Positions 31,908 through 42,889 of a stretch of 64,000 nt of DNA are shown piece by piece. The stretch spans positions 186,001 to 250,000 of the forward strand of contig NZ_WKEQ01000001.1 in the NCBI RefSeq assembly GCF_021605415.1, written 5' to 3'. Within the stretch, counting starts at the first letter, position 1. Every line of letters starts with the position of its first letter. The notes below the pieces were generated by a model. The model had not been told where the DNA came from. It did not search any database and worked only from the letters and a program-made list of their open reading frames with translations. Source of the stretch: Pseudomonas syringae. GTDB taxonomy: Bacteria; Pseudomonadota; Gammaproteobacteria; Pseudomonadales; Pseudomonadaceae. Both the position numbers and the translations under genes were made by a program.

Positions 31908-32048
31908 AAGCCGCTCTCCTTGGGCAATGGTTCTGTTTATTCATACGGCATCAAACCGGCCTGGATGAAGACTGACAGAAGATAAACGCCAACAGGCAGC
32001 ACTGCAAAGTGCTGCCTGCGCGCTCACCCACGAATTGCAAACCGCGAA

Positions 32049-33098
<1,050 letters not shown>

Positions 33099-33130
33099 CT
33101 AGGCAACGCGTGGGTAAAAAAGTGCGGCAA

Positions 33131-33159
33131 ACTCTAACAACGACAGGGATTTTGGGCAA
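33131..33159 (-). promoter_or_regulatory. Candidate sigma-70 promoter of mreB
   Basis: On the minus strand TTGCCC (33154-33159) and TAGAGT (33131-33136) are separated by 17 bp, each with four of six consensus matches. This would give a leader of about 40 nt before the mreB ATG. No equally good promoter was found for the divergent gatC. Confidence 0.35.
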
Positions 33160-33297
33160 GGCGCCAATATGTTAAATTGGCCGCTTTTCTGTGCACCAAG
33201 CCCCACAATCGCGGCCATGTGACCGTAGAAGTGCGGTAGTGTTCCGACAATCTAACACACGGACGCCGTCCGTCTTGTTTTCCACTGGAGAATCCCG

Positions 33298-33585
33298 ATG
33301 GCGCTAGAACGCTCCGACGTGGAAAAAATCGCCCATCTGGCCAGCCTTGGCCTTAATGATGCCGATCTTCCGCACATCACTTCCGCCCTCAACAGCATTC
33401 TCGGTCTGGTCGACGAAATGCAGGCGGTAGACACCGACGGCATCGAGCCGCTGGCCCACCCGCTGGAAGCCAGTCAGCGCCTGCGCGCCGACGTCGTGAC
33501 CGAGACGAATAATCGCGAGGCTTACCAGTCCATCGCACCAGCGGTCGAAAACGGCCTGTATCTGGTTCCGAAAGTCATCGACTAA
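33298..33585 (+). CDS. gatC: Aspartyl/glutamyl-tRNA amidotransferase subunit C
   Basis: GatC is the small scaffold of the GatCAB complex, which converts mischarged Glu-tRNA(Gln) and/or Asp-tRNA(Asn) to the cognate forms. The 95-residue protein opens [19 protein letters not shown] and carries the [12 protein letters not shown] segment that wraps GatA. It starts the gatCAB operon, divergent from mreB. Confidence 0.96.
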   Translation: MALERSDVEKIAHLASLGLNDADLPHITSALNSILGLVDEMQAVDTDGIEPLAHPLEASQRLRADVVTETNNREAYQSIAPAVENGLYLVPKVID

Positions 33586-33601
33586 AGGGAAAGAGCCTGC
33601 A

Positions 33602-35053
33602 ATGCATCAAATGACTCTGGCCGAGATCGCCCGCGGTCTCGCCGATAAAAAGTTTTCCTCCGAAGAGCTGACCAAAGTCCTGCTGGCGCGTATCACCCAG
33701 CTCGACCCACAGCTCAATAGTTTCATCAGCCTTACCGAAGCGCTGGCCCTCGAGCAGGCGAAAGCTGCCGACGCGCGCCGGGCCAACGGTGAGAGCGGCG
33801 CCCTGCTCGGCGCGCCGATCGCCCACAAAGACCTGTTCTGCACCCAGGGCATTCGCACCAGCTGCGGCTCGAAGATGCTCGACAACTTCAAGGCCCCGTA
33901 CGACGCCACCGTGGTCGCCAAACTGTCCGCTGCCGGCGCCGTGACCCTGGGCAAGACCAACATGGACGAATTCGCCATGGGTTCGGCCAATGAGTCGAGC
34001 TGGTACGGCGCGGTGAAAAACCCGTGGAACCTGGAACACGTGCCGGGCGGTTCGTCCGGCGGTTCGGCGGCGGCCGTGGCCGCGCGCCTGTTGCCGGCCG
34101 CCACCGCGACCGACACCGGCGGCTCCATTCGTCAGCCTGCCGCGTTCACCAACCTCACCGGCCTGAAACCGACCTACGGTCGTGTTTCGCGCTGGGGGAT
34201 GATTGCTTACGCCTCCAGCCTCGATCAGGGCGGACCGTTGGCTCGCACTGCCGAAGACTGCGCGATTCTGTTGCAAGGCATGGCTGGCTTCGATACCAAA
34301 GACTCCACCAGCATCGACGAACCGGTTCCGGATTACAGCGCCAGCCTCAACACGTCGCTGCAAGGTCTGCGCATCGGTGTGCCGAAGGAATATTTCGGTG
34401 CCGGTCTCGACCCGCGCATTGCCGATCTGATCCAGAACAGCATTAAAGAGCTGCAGAAGCTCGGTGCCGTGATCAAGGAAATCAGCCTGCCGAACATGCA
34501 GCACGCGATTCCTGCCTATTACGTGATCGCGCCGGCAGAGGCCTCCTCCAACCTGTCGCGTTTCGACGGCGTGCGTTTCGGCCACCGCTGCGAAAACCCG
34601 GTCAACCTGACCGACCTGTACAAGCGCTCCCGTGGCGAAGGTTTCGGCCCGGAAGTTCAGCGCCGGATCATGGTCGGTGCCTACGCGCTGTCCGCCGGTT
34701 ATTACGACGCCTATTACCTGAAAGCGCAGAAGATCCGTCGTCTGGTGAAAAACGACTTCATGGCGGCATTCAATGAAGTCGACATCATCCTCGGCCCGAC
34801 CACGCCAAACCCGGCCTGGAAACTCGGCGCCAAGAACAGCGATCCGGTCGCCGCTTATCTGGAAGACGTCTACACCATCACCGCCAACCTCGCAGGCCTG
34901 CCGGGCCTGTCGATGCCCGCCGGTTTTGTTGACGGTCTGCCGGTCGGCGTGCAGTTGCTCGCTCCGTATTTCCAGGAAGGCCGTTTGCTCAATGTTGCGC
35001 ACCAGTATCAGTTGAACACTGACTGGCACACCCGCACCCCAACCGGCTTCTGA
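33602..35053 (+). CDS. gatA: Aspartyl/glutamyl-tRNA amidotransferase subunit A
   Basis: GatA is the glutaminase subunit that supplies ammonia to GatB. The 483-residue amidase-signature protein shows the Ser-cisSer-Lys triad: Lys in [10 protein letters not shown], then [15 protein letters not shown] and [13 protein letters not shown]. It follows gatC by 16 bp and precedes gatB by 10 bp. Confidence 0.97.
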   Translation: MHQMTLAEIARGLADKKFSSEELTKVLLARITQLDPQLNSFISLTEALALEQAKAADARRANGESGALLGAPIAHKDLFCTQGIRTSCGSKMLDNFKAPYDATVVAKLSAAGAVTLGKTNMDEFAMGSANESSWYGAVKNPWNLEHVPGGSSGGSAAAVAARLLPAATATDTGGSIRQPAAFTNLTGLKPTYGRVSRWGMIAYASSLDQGGPLARTAEDCAILLQGMAGFDTKDSTSIDEPVPDYSASLNTSLQGLRIGVPKEYFGAGLDPRIADLIQNSIKELQKLGAVIKEISLPNMQHAIPAYYVIAPAEASSNLSRFDGVRFGHRCENPVNLTDLYKRSRGEGFGPEVQRRIMVGAYALSAGYYDAYYLKAQKIRRLVKNDFMAAFNEVDIILGPTTPNPAWKLGAKNSDPVAAYLEDVYTITANLAGLPGLSMPAGFVDGLPVGVQLLAPYFQEGRLLNVAHQYQLNTDWHTRTPTGF

Positions 35054-35063
35054 GGAGAAACAC

Positions 35064-36509
35064 ATGCAATGGGAAGTCGTGATCGGGCTGGAGATTCACA
35101 CCCAGCTCACCACCCGGTCGAAAATCTTTTCCGGTAGTTCCACCCAGTTCGGTTCCGAGCCGAACACTCAGGCCAGCCTGATTGACCTGGGCATGCCCGG
35201 CGTATTGCCGGTGCTGAACGAGGAAGCGGTGCGCATGGCGGTGATGTTCGGTCTGGCGATTGACGCCGAGATCGGTCAGCACAACGTGTTCGCCCGCAAA
35301 AACTATTTCTACCCGGATCTGCCGAAGGGCTATCAGATCAGCCAGATGGAATTGCCGATTGTCGGCAAGGGCCATTTGGACATCGCGCTCGAAGACGGCA
35401 CGGTCAAACGTGTCGGCATCACCCGCGCGCACCTGGAAGAAGACGCTGGCAAAAGCCTGCACGAAGAGTTCAACGGTGCCACCGGCATCGACCTGAACCG
35501 TGCCGGCACGCCGCTGCTGGAAATCGTTTCCGAGCCGGACATGCGCAGCGCCAAGGAAGCCGTGGCTTACGTCAAGGCGATGCACGCGCTGGTTCGTTAT
35601 CTGGGCATCTGTGACGGCAACATGGCTGAAGGTTCGCTGCGTTGCGACTGCAACGTATCGATTCGTCCGAAAGGCCAGGTCGAGTTCGGCACCCGCTGCG
35701 AGATCAAGAACGTCAACTCGTTCCGTTTCATCGAGAAGGCGATCAACTCCGAGATCCAGCGTCAGATCGAGCTGATCGAAGACGGCGGCAAAGTGATCCA
35801 GCAGACGCGTCTGTACGATCCGAACAAGGACGAAACCCGTCCGATGCGCAGCAAAGAAGAAGCCAACGACTACCGTTACTTTCCCGATCCGGATTTGCTG
35901 CCTGTCGTCATCGAAGATTCGTTCCTTGACGAGGTGCGCGGTACCCTGCCGGAACTGCCACCGCAGAAACGCGAGCGCTTCCAGGCGCAGTTCGGTCTGT
36001 CGGCGTACGATGCCAACGTGCTGGCCACCAGCCGTGAGCAAGCGGACTACTTCGAGAAAGTCGCGAGCATCGGCGGCGACGCCAAACTGGCGGCAAACTG
36101 GGTGATGGTCGAGCTGGGCAGCCTGCTCAACAAGCAAGGCCTGGACATCGACGAGTCGCCGGTTTCGGCCGAGCAACTGGGCGGCATGCTGCTGCGCATC
36201 AAGGACAACACCATCTCCGGCAAAATCGCCAAAGTGGTGTTCGAAGCGATGGCCAACGGCGAAGGCAGCGCAGACGAGATCATCGACAAGCGCGGCCTCA
36301 AGCAAGTGACTGACAGCGGCGCGATTTCGGCGGTGCTGGATGAAATGCTTGCCGCCAATGCTGAACAAGTCGAGCAATACCGTGCAGCGGATGAAGCCAA
36401 ACGCGGCAAGATGTTCGGCTTCTTCGTCGGCCAGGCCATGAAAGCCTCCAAAGGCAAGGCCAACCCGCAGCAGGTGAACGAATTGCTGAAAAGCAAGCTC
36501 GAAGGCTGA
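35064..36509 (+). CDS. gatB: Aspartyl/glutamyl-tRNA amidotransferase subunit B
   Basis: GatB binds the mischarged tRNA, phosphorylates its side chain and amidates it with ammonia from GatA. The 481-residue protein begins [15 protein letters not shown] and contains [16 protein letters not shown] and [11 protein letters not shown]. The C-terminal YqeY-like helical tail (about 340-481) is intact. Confidence 0.97.
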   Translation: MQWEVVIGLEIHTQLTTRSKIFSGSSTQFGSEPNTQASLIDLGMPGVLPVLNEEAVRMAVMFGLAIDAEIGQHNVFARKNYFYPDLPKGYQISQMELPIVGKGHLDIALEDGTVKRVGITRAHLEEDAGKSLHEEFNGATGIDLNRAGTPLLEIVSEPDMRSAKEAVAYVKAMHALVRYLGICDGNMAEGSLRCDCNVSIRPKGQVEFGTRCEIKNVNSFRFIEKAINSEIQRQIELIEDGGKVIQQTRLYDPNKDETRPMRSKEEANDYRYFPDPDLLPVVIEDSFLDEVRGTLPELPPQKRERFQAQFGLSAYDANVLATSREQADYFEKVASIGGDAKLAANWVMVELGSLLNKQGLDIDESPVSAEQLGGMLLRIKDNTISGKIAKVVFEAMANGEGSADEIIDKRGLKQVTDSGAISAVLDEMLAANAEQVEQYRAADEAKRGKMFGFFVGQAMKASKGKANPQQVNELLKSKLEG

Positions 36510-36550
36510 TGCAAATGGAGCCAGACCCAACGCCTGGCTCCATCTCCGGC

Positions 36551-36633
36551 AGGAGTGAGCCTGCTCGCGATAGCGCCCTGCCAGACACACCAAGAGTGAC
36601 TGGAAAACCGCTATCGCGAGCAGGCTCACTCCT
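36551..36633. repeat. REP-type inverted repeat downstream of gatB
   Basis: Perfect 25-base arms (36551-36575 and 36609-36633) with a GAGCCTGCTCGCGATAGCG core are separated by 33 bases. This is a paired REP element, probably also protecting the 3' end of the gatCAB mRNA. Confidence 0.75.
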
Positions 36634-36656
36634 ACATTGATTCGGGAAACCTTTGA

Positions 36657-37031
36657 ATGAAGCGTCTGCTCATCAGTTGCGGCCTGCTCTCCCTGCTCGC
36701 CGGCTGCGCCAGCACCGACATCATCGACCCGCACGGTTACGACCAGTCCGGCGTCGCGTCCTATTACGGGGCCAAACATCACGGTAAACGCACCGCCAGT
36801 GGCGAAGCGTTCAACCAGAATGCCCTGACCGCCGCCCACCGCCAGTTGCCGTTCGGCACGCGGGTGAAAGTCACTAATCTTAAAAATGACGAATCCGTCG
36901 TGGTGCGCATCAACGACCGCGGCCCGCATACGCGCGGGCGGCTGATTGATGTATCGCGCGGGGCGGCCGAGCAACTCGGCATGCTGCGCAGCGGCACCGC
37001 GCGGGTTCGCGTGCAAGCCCTCGACGACTGA
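36657..37031 (+). CDS. RlpA-like double-psi beta-barrel lipoprotein
   Basis: This 124-residue lipoprotein has a lipobox LLAGC with lipidated Cys17 and a single RlpA-type double-psi beta-barrel domain. RlpA in P. aeruginosa is a lytic transglycosylase acting on denuded glycan at the septum. The active-site equivalents are visible in TAAHRQLPFG (His) and INDRGP (Asp). It lacks the SPOR domain of true RlpA, so septal targeting is doubtful. It corresponds to the small RlpA-like gene after gatB that I recall from PAO1 (PA4485). Confidence 0.88.
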   Translation: MKRLLISCGLLSLLAGCASTDIIDPHGYDQSGVASYYGAKHHGKRTASGEAFNQNALTAAHRQLPFGTRVKVTNLKNDESVVVRINDRGPHTRGRLIDVSRGAAEQLGMLRSGTARVRVQALDD

Positions 37032-37088
37032 TACGGAGCGCCCGCCATCTTCGGACTCGCCGATTTACCCCTGATCAACCTGATCGAA

Positions 37089-38138
37089 TTGATCGCCGGG
37101 TTGTTCCTGTTGATCGTCGGGGCCGAACTCATGGTACGCGCCGCCGTGCGCGTGGCGGTGCGCCTGCATGTCCGTCCGCTGATCATCGGCCTGACCATCG
37201 TCGCCTTCGGCAGCAGCGCGCCGCAAATGGCCGTCAGCCTCCAAGCCGCCCAGGCGCACACGCCCGATATCGCCGTCGGTAGCGTGATCGGCAGCAGCAT
37301 TTTCAACATCCTCGTCACCCTCGGCCTGTCGGCGTTGATCATTCCGCTGCGGGTCTCGCGGCAATTGGTACGTCTGGACATTCCGCTGATGATCGGCGCC
37401 AGTCTGCTGGTGTTCGTACTGGCAGGAAATGAAGAATTCGGGCGCTTCGACGGTGCGCTGTTGCTGGCGGCGCTCGCGCTGTACCTCGGCTTGTTGCTGC
37501 GCCAGTCACGACACTCGACGCGTCCTCATGCGGAACATCCGCAGGCACCGACTTCCTGGACGGTCAGCCTGCTGATGATCGTCGCGGGCCTGGCCATGCT
37601 TGCATTCGCCGCGCATCTGCTGCTCGGCGCGGCGGTGGCCGTGGCAACCGATCTGGGATTATCGGAACGGGTGATCGGCCTGACCGTCGTCGCAATCGGC
37701 ACCTCGTTGCCGGAATTGGCCACTTCGCTGATTGCCGCATTGCGCGGCCAGCGCGACATTGCCGTGGGCAACGTGATCGGCGCCAACCTGTTCAACCTGC
37801 TCGGGGTGCTCGGCCTTACCGCGATGATTGCGCCCGTGCCGCTGTCGGTGTCGCCCAATGCGCTGGATTTCGACCTGCCGGTGATGCTCGGCGTCGCCCT
37901 GTTATGCCTGCCGATTTTCTATTCAGGCTATCGCGTGACCCGCGCTGAAGGCTTGTTGCTGCTCGGCCTGTATCTCGCCTACGGACTGCATGTGGTGTCG
38001 TTCACCACCGGCATGCCGCTGGCCGGTCGGCTCGAACGGCTGATGCTGTTTTACGTCCTGCCGACGCTGCTGACGTTCCTGTTTTTTACGTCAGTGCGCG
38101 CCTGGCGCCGCCAACATAACAAGAGGGATGTGCCATGA
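37089..38138 (+). CDS. CaCA-family calcium/sodium antiporter
   Basis: This integral membrane protein (349 residues from the TTG at 37089) belongs to the YrbG-like calcium:cation antiporters. It has about ten helices in two inverted halves, each with an alpha repeat: FGSSAPQMAVS (residue 41 on) and IGTSLPELATS. In the first repeat the usual ion-binding Glu is Gln46. The real start is unclear. The frame is open from 37032 without any ATG, GTG or earlier TTG; an ATC at 37047 has a GGAG site 8 bases upstream and would add 14 residues, completing the first helix. The stop overlaps the next ATG (ATGA). Confidence 0.85.
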   Translation: MIAGLFLLIVGAELMVRAAVRVAVRLHVRPLIIGLTIVAFGSSAPQMAVSLQAAQAHTPDIAVGSVIGSSIFNILVTLGLSALIIPLRVSRQLVRLDIPLMIGASLLVFVLAGNEEFGRFDGALLLAALALYLGLLLRQSRHSTRPHAEHPQAPTSWTVSLLMIVAGLAMLAFAAHLLLGAAVAVATDLGLSERVIGLTVVAIGTSLPELATSLIAALRGQRDIAVGNVIGANLFNLLGVLGLTAMIAPVPLSVSPNALDFDLPVMLGVALLCLPIFYSGYRVTRAEGLLLLGLYLAYGLHVVSFTTGMPLAGRLERLMLFYVLPTLLTFLFFTSVRAWRRQHNKRDVP

Positions 38139-38515
38139 CCGATCCGAAGCAGTCCGGGATTGAAGTCCGTCGTCAGGTAATGGGCGATGCGTTTGTCGAC
38201 CGCGCGCTGGGTAATGCCACCGAGTTCACCCAGCCGTTGCAGGATTTCGTCAACGAACATGCGTGGGGCGGCGTGTGGAATCGTGAGGGTCTGTCGCTGA
38301 AAACCCGCAGCCTCATTACCCTCGCTGCGTTGACCGCGCTCAAATGCCCGCAAGAATTGAAAGGCCATGTTCGCGGTGCGCTGAACAACGGCTGCACCGT
38401 GGAAGAAATCCGCGAGGCGCTACTGCATTGCGCAGTGTATGCCGGTGTGCCGGCCGCTATTGATGCGTTTCGTGCGGCGCAGGAAGTGATCGACAGTTAT
38501 CAGAAACCCAAGTGA
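38135..38515 (+). CDS. Carboxymuconolactone decarboxylase family protein
   Basis: The 126-residue protein belongs to the PcaC/AhpD-like superfamily. It has the all-helical core LKTRSLITLAALTALKC and HVRGALNNGCTVEEIREALLH, which matches gamma-carboxymuconolactone decarboxylase (PcaC) more than AhpD, because a CxxC motif is absent. No other beta-ketoadipate gene is nearby, so a pcaC role is not supported by context. It is translationally coupled to the antiporter. Confidence 0.85.
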   Translation: MTDPKQSGIEVRRQVMGDAFVDRALGNATEFTQPLQDFVNEHAWGGVWNREGLSLKTRSLITLAALTALKCPQELKGHVRGALNNGCTVEEIREALLHCAVYAGVPAAIDAFRAAQEVIDSYQKPK

Positions 38516-38528
38516 CTGACCGGACGCC

Positions 38529-38619
38529 TTCGCGGGCAAGCCCGCTCCCACAGAGACTGGCTGTGTTAATGAAATCTGATTAACAACACCGAACCTGTGG
38601 GAGCGGGCTTGCCCGCGAA
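38529..38619. repeat. REP-type inverted repeat
   Basis: Perfect 24-base arms (38529-38552 and 38596-38619) with the core CGCGGGCAAGCCCGCTCCCACA flank 43 bases. This is the common P. fluorescens-group REP sequence. It sits between convergent genes and may end both transcripts. Confidence 0.8.
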
Positions 38620-38649
38620 GAGGCCCGAGAGAGCGCTTCAACACTCCGG

Positions 38650-39591
38650 CTAGATCCACCCACCCCACTGCAACAAAAAGATCCCGATGTTGGTGGTGAT
38701 CGCCGCCATCAATGTGGTGATCACAATGATCGCCGCCGCCAACTCATGATTGCCTTCGGCCGCCCGGGCCATGACGAAACTGGCGGCCGCCGTCGGGCTG
38801 CCGAAGTACAGAAAAAGAATCCCCAACTCCGCCCCGCGAAAGCCCCACAGCCACGCGCCAAGCGTCGCCAGCACCGGCAGGCCGACCATTTTCACCAGAC
38901 TGGAACTCAGCGCCATCTTGCCGCTCTTGCGCAACGCGGCCAGCGACAGGGTGCCGCCTATGCAGATCAGCGCCAGCGGCAATGTCGTTTGCGCCAGATA
39001 TTGCCCGGACGTTTCCAGCCATCCCGGCAGACCGATCTTGAAGTAAGCAAACGGCGCCGCCGCAATCACGCTGATGATCAGCGGATTGCTGAACACGCTT
39101 TTGCAGATGCTCCACGGATCAGACTTGATCACCGGGCTGTACACCGCCAGCACGATGGTCGAGAGCGTGTTGTAGAACAGGATCACCAATGCCGCGAGAA
39201 TCGCCCCGAGGGAAATTCCGTAATCACCGTACATGCTCGCTGCCAGCGCCAGGCCGATCACCCCGTTATTGCCGCGAAACGCACCTTGGGTGTAGATGCC
39301 GCGATCAACTTTTGGACATCTGAAAATCGCCCAGCCCCAGGCCAGCGCAAAGCTCACCAGGGTGGCTATCGAGAAATAGATCAACAGCGCCGGTTGCAGC
39401 GCGGCGTGCAGGTCGGCATGCAGGATGCCCAGAAACAGCAGCGCCGGCATGGTGACGTTGAACACCAGGGACGATGCGGTGTGGATGAAGTTATCGTTGA
39501 TCCAGTTGATGCGCTTGAGCAGCACACCGAGAAACAGCATGGCAAACACCGGCGCGGTGATGTTCAAGGTTTCGAGGAATATTGCCAGCAT
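38650..39591 (-). CDS. AEC-family transporter
   Basis: This 313-residue membrane protein belongs to the auxin efflux carrier (AEC) family, with about ten helices in two inverted halves. Bacterial members include malonate and other organic-acid transporters (MdcF-like). The first helix reads LNITAPVFAMLFLGVLLKR. It is a monocistronic minus-strand gene framed by REP elements on both sides. No metabolic partner is adjacent, so the substrate is unknown. Confidence 0.87.
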   Translation of the reverse strand: MLAIFLETLNITAPVFAMLFLGVLLKRINWINDNFIHTASSLVFNVTMPALLFLGILHADLHAALQPALLIYFSIATLVSFALAWGWAIFRCPKVDRGIYTQGAFRGNNGVIGLALAASMYGDYGISLGAILAALVILFYNTLSTIVLAVYSPVIKSDPWSICKSVFSNPLIISVIAAAPFAYFKIGLPGWLETSGQYLAQTTLPLALICIGGTLSLAALRKSGKMALSSSLVKMVGLPVLATLGAWLWGFRGAELGILFLYFGSPTAAASFVMARAAEGNHELAAAIIVITTLMAAITTNIGIFLLQWGGWI

Positions 39592-39668
39592 GCCGGGGTG
39601 AACCTTTGGTGAGCGTCATTAGGGGGCTAATGATAAGCCACAAGTCCTCCGGCGTCTTTCAGACCGCT

Positions 39669-39761
39669 TTCGCGAGCGGGCTCGCTCCTACAGTGATCTT
39701 CAGTGTTCACACAATATGTGCAACAAAAGAAGCACCCTGTAGGAGCGAGCCTGCTCGCGAA
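39669..39761. repeat. REP-type inverted repeat next to garD
   Basis: Arms of 24 bases (39669-39692 and 39738-39761, one mismatch) carry a TTCGCGAGC-GGGCTCGCTCCTACA core. The second arm ends 16 bp from the garD stop codon, so it probably defines the garD mRNA 3' end. Confidence 0.7.
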
Positions 39762-39776
39762 CCAGGCAACTCGGTC

Positions 39777-41330
39777 CTACGTGATCGGCGCCGGATTGAA
39801 CAACGTGATGTCGTTATACAACTTGTGCTTTTCAGCCCACGTTTGCTGCTTACCGCTCGCCACATCCAGGTAGTAGTGGAACAACTCCCAGCCCAACTCC
39901 TCGATAGAAGCGCGCCCGGTCGCGATCCGCCCGGCATCGATATCGATCAGATCTGGCCAGCGCTGCGCCAGTTCGGTACGGGTCGACACCTTCACCACTG
40001 GCGCCATCGCCAGGCCGTATGGCGTGCCGCGACCCGTGGTAAATACGTGCAGATTCATCCCCGCCGCCAGTTGTAAGGTGCCGCAGACAAAGTCACTGGC
40101 CGGCGTCGCGCAGAAGATCAGGCCCTTCTGCTTGACGCGCTCACCCGGGCCAAGCACGCCAGTGATGGCGCTGCTGCCGGATTTGACGATCGAGCCCAAC
40201 GATTTTTCGACAATGTTCGACAGCCCGCCCTTCTTGTTGCCCGGCGTAGTGTTGGCGCTGCGATCCGCTTCGCCCTTGGCCAGGTAACGGTCGTACCAAT
40301 CCATTTCGCGCACCAGTTCCTTGGCGACGGTCTCGGTTTGTGCCCGGGAAGTCAGCAGGTAAATGGCGTCGCGCACTTCGGTGACTTCGGAAAACATCAC
40401 CGTCGCGCCGGCACGCAGCAGCAAATCGGAAGCGTAGCCCAGCGCCGGGTTGGCGGTGATGCCGGAAAACGCATCGCTGCCGCCGCACTGCATGCCGAGG
40501 ATCAACTCGGACGCCGGCACAGTTTCCCGGCGGCGCTGGTCGAGTTTCTTCAAGCGGACTTCAGCCAGTTGCATGATCTGCTCGATCATTTCGGTGAAAC
40601 CGTGGCTGGAGTCCTGCAAGCGGTACAGCCAAGGATCGCTGAGATCCACCGACGCATCGTCCTCGTGCATCACCTGCCCGGCCTGCAATTTCTCGCAGCC
40701 CAGGCTGATGACCAAGGCTTCGCCACCCAGGTTCGGGTTGCGCGCCAGATTGCGCACGGTGCGGATCGGGATGTACGCGTCGGTGGCGGTGATCGCCACG
40801 CCGCAGCCGTAACTGTGAGTCAGCGCCACCACGTCATCGACGTGCGGATACTTGGGCAGCAACTCATCCTTGATGCGCTTGACCGCATGATCCAGCACCC
40901 CGGTGACGCACTGCACCGTGGTGGTGATCCCCAGAATGTTACGCGTGCCGACAGTACCGTCGGCGTTGCGATAACCCTCGAAGGTGAAGCCTTCCAGCGG
41001 CGCTTCGGCCTGCGGCACTTCGGTGGACAGCGGCAGGCTGTCGAGCGGCGGCGCGGTCGGCATGCGCAGTTGATCTTCCTTGACCCAACTGCCACGGGGA
41101 ATCGGCTGCAAGGCATAACCGATGGTCTGGCCGTAACGAATGACCTGGCCACCCACGGGAATGTCTTCCAGCGTGACTTTGTGGCTCTGTGGCACGAAGT
41201 CCACAGTCACCAGGCCATCAGCGAATTCAGTGCCCGCAGGCACGCCTTGGTCGTTGACCACAATCACTACGTTGTCCCGCTCGTGCAGGCGGATGTAGCG
41301 CGGCGAGTCGGAATGTTCAATCAACTGCAT
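39777..41330 (-). CDS. garD: Galactarate dehydratase
   Basis: GarD dehydrates D-galactarate to 5-dehydro-4-deoxy-D-glucarate, using iron. The 517-residue UxaA/GarD-family protein has an N-terminal SAF-like domain (about 1-100) and the long dehydratase domain. It shares many long stretches that I recall from E. coli GarD, including [32 protein letters not shown] and [13 protein letters not shown]. It lies 11 bp after the MFS transporter gene in the gar operon. Confidence 0.95.
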   Translation of the reverse strand: MQLIEHSDSPRYIRLHERDNVVIVVNDQGVPAGTEFADGLVTVDFVPQSHKVTLEDIPVGGQVIRYGQTIGYALQPIPRGSWVKEDQLRMPTAPPLDSLPLSTEVPQAEAPLEGFTFEGYRNADGTVGTRNILGITTTVQCVTGVLDHAVKRIKDELLPKYPHVDDVVALTHSYGCGVAITATDAYIPIRTVRNLARNPNLGGEALVISLGCEKLQAGQVMHEDDASVDLSDPWLYRLQDSSHGFTEMIEQIMQLAEVRLKKLDQRRRETVPASELILGMQCGGSDAFSGITANPALGYASDLLLRAGATVMFSEVTEVRDAIYLLTSRAQTETVAKELVREMDWYDRYLAKGEADRSANTTPGNKKGGLSNIVEKSLGSIVKSGSSAITGVLGPGERVKQKGLIFCATPASDFVCGTLQLAAGMNLHVFTTGRGTPYGLAMAPVVKVSTRTELAQRWPDLIDIDAGRIATGRASIEELGWELFHYYLDVASGKQQTWAEKHKLYNDITLFNPAPIT

Positions 41331-41341
41331 GACGCCGCTCC

Positions 41342-42703
41342 TCAGGAATGCGCTTGAGACAATTTACCGGTGGCTTCAGTACCGCCAGCGCTTGGCGGCT
41401 CTTTGAGTACCACACGCTTGATCGGGCCGACGATCACCAGGTAGCTGAACACCGCAACCAGCGCGTTGCAACCGACAAACACCAGCGCCCACTTGAACGA
41501 GCCGGTGGAGCTGATGATGTAACCGATGACGATTGGTGTGGTAATCGACGCGATGTTACCGAAGGTGTTGAACAAGCCACCACTCAGACCGGCGATCTGC
41601 TTCGGCGAGGTGTCGGACACGACCGCCCAGCCCAGTGCGCCAACGCCTTTGCCGAAGAAGGCCAGGGCCATGAAGCCGACCACCATCCATTCAACGTCCA
41701 CGTAGTTGCACGCCACGATGCTGCTGGAGACCAGCAGACCAGCGATGATCGGCGCCTTGCGAGCGAAGGTCAGGGAGTGGCCCTTGCGCAGCAGGTAGTC
41801 GGAAATCACGCCGCCGAGCACGCCGCCGATGAAACCGCAGATGGCCGGCAACGAAGCGATGAAACCCGCCTTGAGGATGGTCATGCCGCGTTCCTGCACC
41901 AAGTACACCGGAAACCAGGTCAGGAAGAAGTAAGTGATGCCGTTGATGCAGTACTGGCCCAGATATACGCCAAGCATCATGCGATTGGTCAGCAACTGAC
42001 GGATGTAATCCCACTTCGGACCGTCGGACTTTTTGCCCTTTTGATCCATGTCGACCATGCCGCCGTTGTCGGCGATGTGCTTGAACTCTGCCTCGTTGAT
42101 ACTTGGGTGTTCGCGTGGGCTGTAGATAACCTTCAACCACACCAGCGAGAAGATGATCCCGAGGATACCCATGACGATGAACACGTGTTCCCAGCCGAAC
42201 GAGTAGACGATCCAGCCCATCAGCGGCGCAAACAGCACGGTCGCAAAATACTGCGCCGAGTTGAAGATCGCCGAGGCGGTGCCGCGTTCAGCGGTCGGGA
42301 ACCAGGCGGCCACGATGCGTGCGTTACCGGGGAAGGATGGCGCTTCGGCCAGGCCCACCAGAAAGCGCAGCATGAACAGCGCCACGATGGCCGTGGACAT
42401 GCCGAACTCACCGACAAAGCCTTGCAGCACGGTGAACAGCGACCAGGTGAAAATGCTCAGGGCATACACTTTCTTCGAGCCGAAACGGTCGAGCAGCCAG
42501 CCGCCAGGAATCTGGCCGGCCACGTAGGCCCAACCGAATGCAGAAAAGATATAACCAAGGGTGACCGCGTCGATACCGAGGTCTTTTTGCAGGCTGGAGC
42601 CGGCGATTGCGATAGTGGCACGGTCAGCGTAGTTGATCGTGGTCACCAGAAACAGCATGAGCAAGATCAAATAGCGGACGTGCGTCGGCTTGGACGATTG
42701 CAT
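41342..42703 (-). CDS. MFS transporter, glucarate/galactarate:H+ symporter type
   Basis: This 453-residue major facilitator has 12 predicted helices and belongs to the anion:cation symporter family that includes GudP/GarP. It begins [19 protein letters not shown] and has [12 protein letters not shown] in helix 1 and [19 protein letters not shown] in helix 2. I use the ATG at 42701-42703, which fits the family; upstream residues run into REP DNA. The neighbouring garD and kdgD make hexarate uptake the likely role. Confidence 0.9.
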   Translation of the reverse strand: MQSSKPTHVRYLILLMLFLVTTINYADRATIAIAGSSLQKDLGIDAVTLGYIFSAFGWAYVAGQIPGGWLLDRFGSKKVYALSIFTWSLFTVLQGFVGEFGMSTAIVALFMLRFLVGLAEAPSFPGNARIVAAWFPTAERGTASAIFNSAQYFATVLFAPLMGWIVYSFGWEHVFIVMGILGIIFSLVWLKVIYSPREHPSINEAEFKHIADNGGMVDMDQKGKKSDGPKWDYIRQLLTNRMMLGVYLGQYCINGITYFFLTWFPVYLVQERGMTILKAGFIASLPAICGFIGGVLGGVISDYLLRKGHSLTFARKAPIIAGLLVSSSIVACNYVDVEWMVVGFMALAFFGKGVGALGWAVVSDTSPKQIAGLSGGLFNTFGNIASITTPIVIGYIISSTGSFKWALVFVGCNALVAVFSYLVIVGPIKRVVLKEPPSAGGTEATGKLSQAHS

Positions 42704-42765
42704 GTAGAGGTACTCCCACAAATTATTTTTATGCGCGGGTGAATCTTCTTTGGTCTGTCTTGTGG

Positions 42766-42850
42766 TGTAGGAGCAGCCCAACGCTGCGATCTTTTGATCC
42801 TGATCTTCAAAAACAAAATCAAAAGATCGCAGCCTGCGGCAGCTCCTACA
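42766..42850. repeat. REP-like inverted repeat inside the gar operon
   Basis: Nested arms (CTGCGATCTTTTGAT 42784-42798 with ATCAAAAGATCGCAG 42818-42832, flanked by TGTAGGAG and CTCCTACA) form a long hairpin between the aldehyde dehydrogenase and MFS genes. It may reduce read-through or set different mRNA stability within the operon. Confidence 0.65.
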
Positions 42851-42889
42851 CACGGGGTGTTGCAGCGCCACCACCGTGGCGCTTGTTTT

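Noticed and set aside
33171..33178. Extended -10 like TGTTAAATT for gatC
   Set aside because: No -35 at suitable distance and the distance to gatC is long; not strong enough to list.
34989..37016. 675-aa reading frame antisense to gatB and the RlpA-like gene
   Set aside because: It spans two well-supported opposite genes and their intergenic REP; it has no recognisable domain and is a codon-bias artefact.
36540..39780. Possible CRISPR-like repeats in the 36-40 kb gaps
   Set aside because: They are isolated inverted pairs of REP type, not direct repeats with regular spacers.
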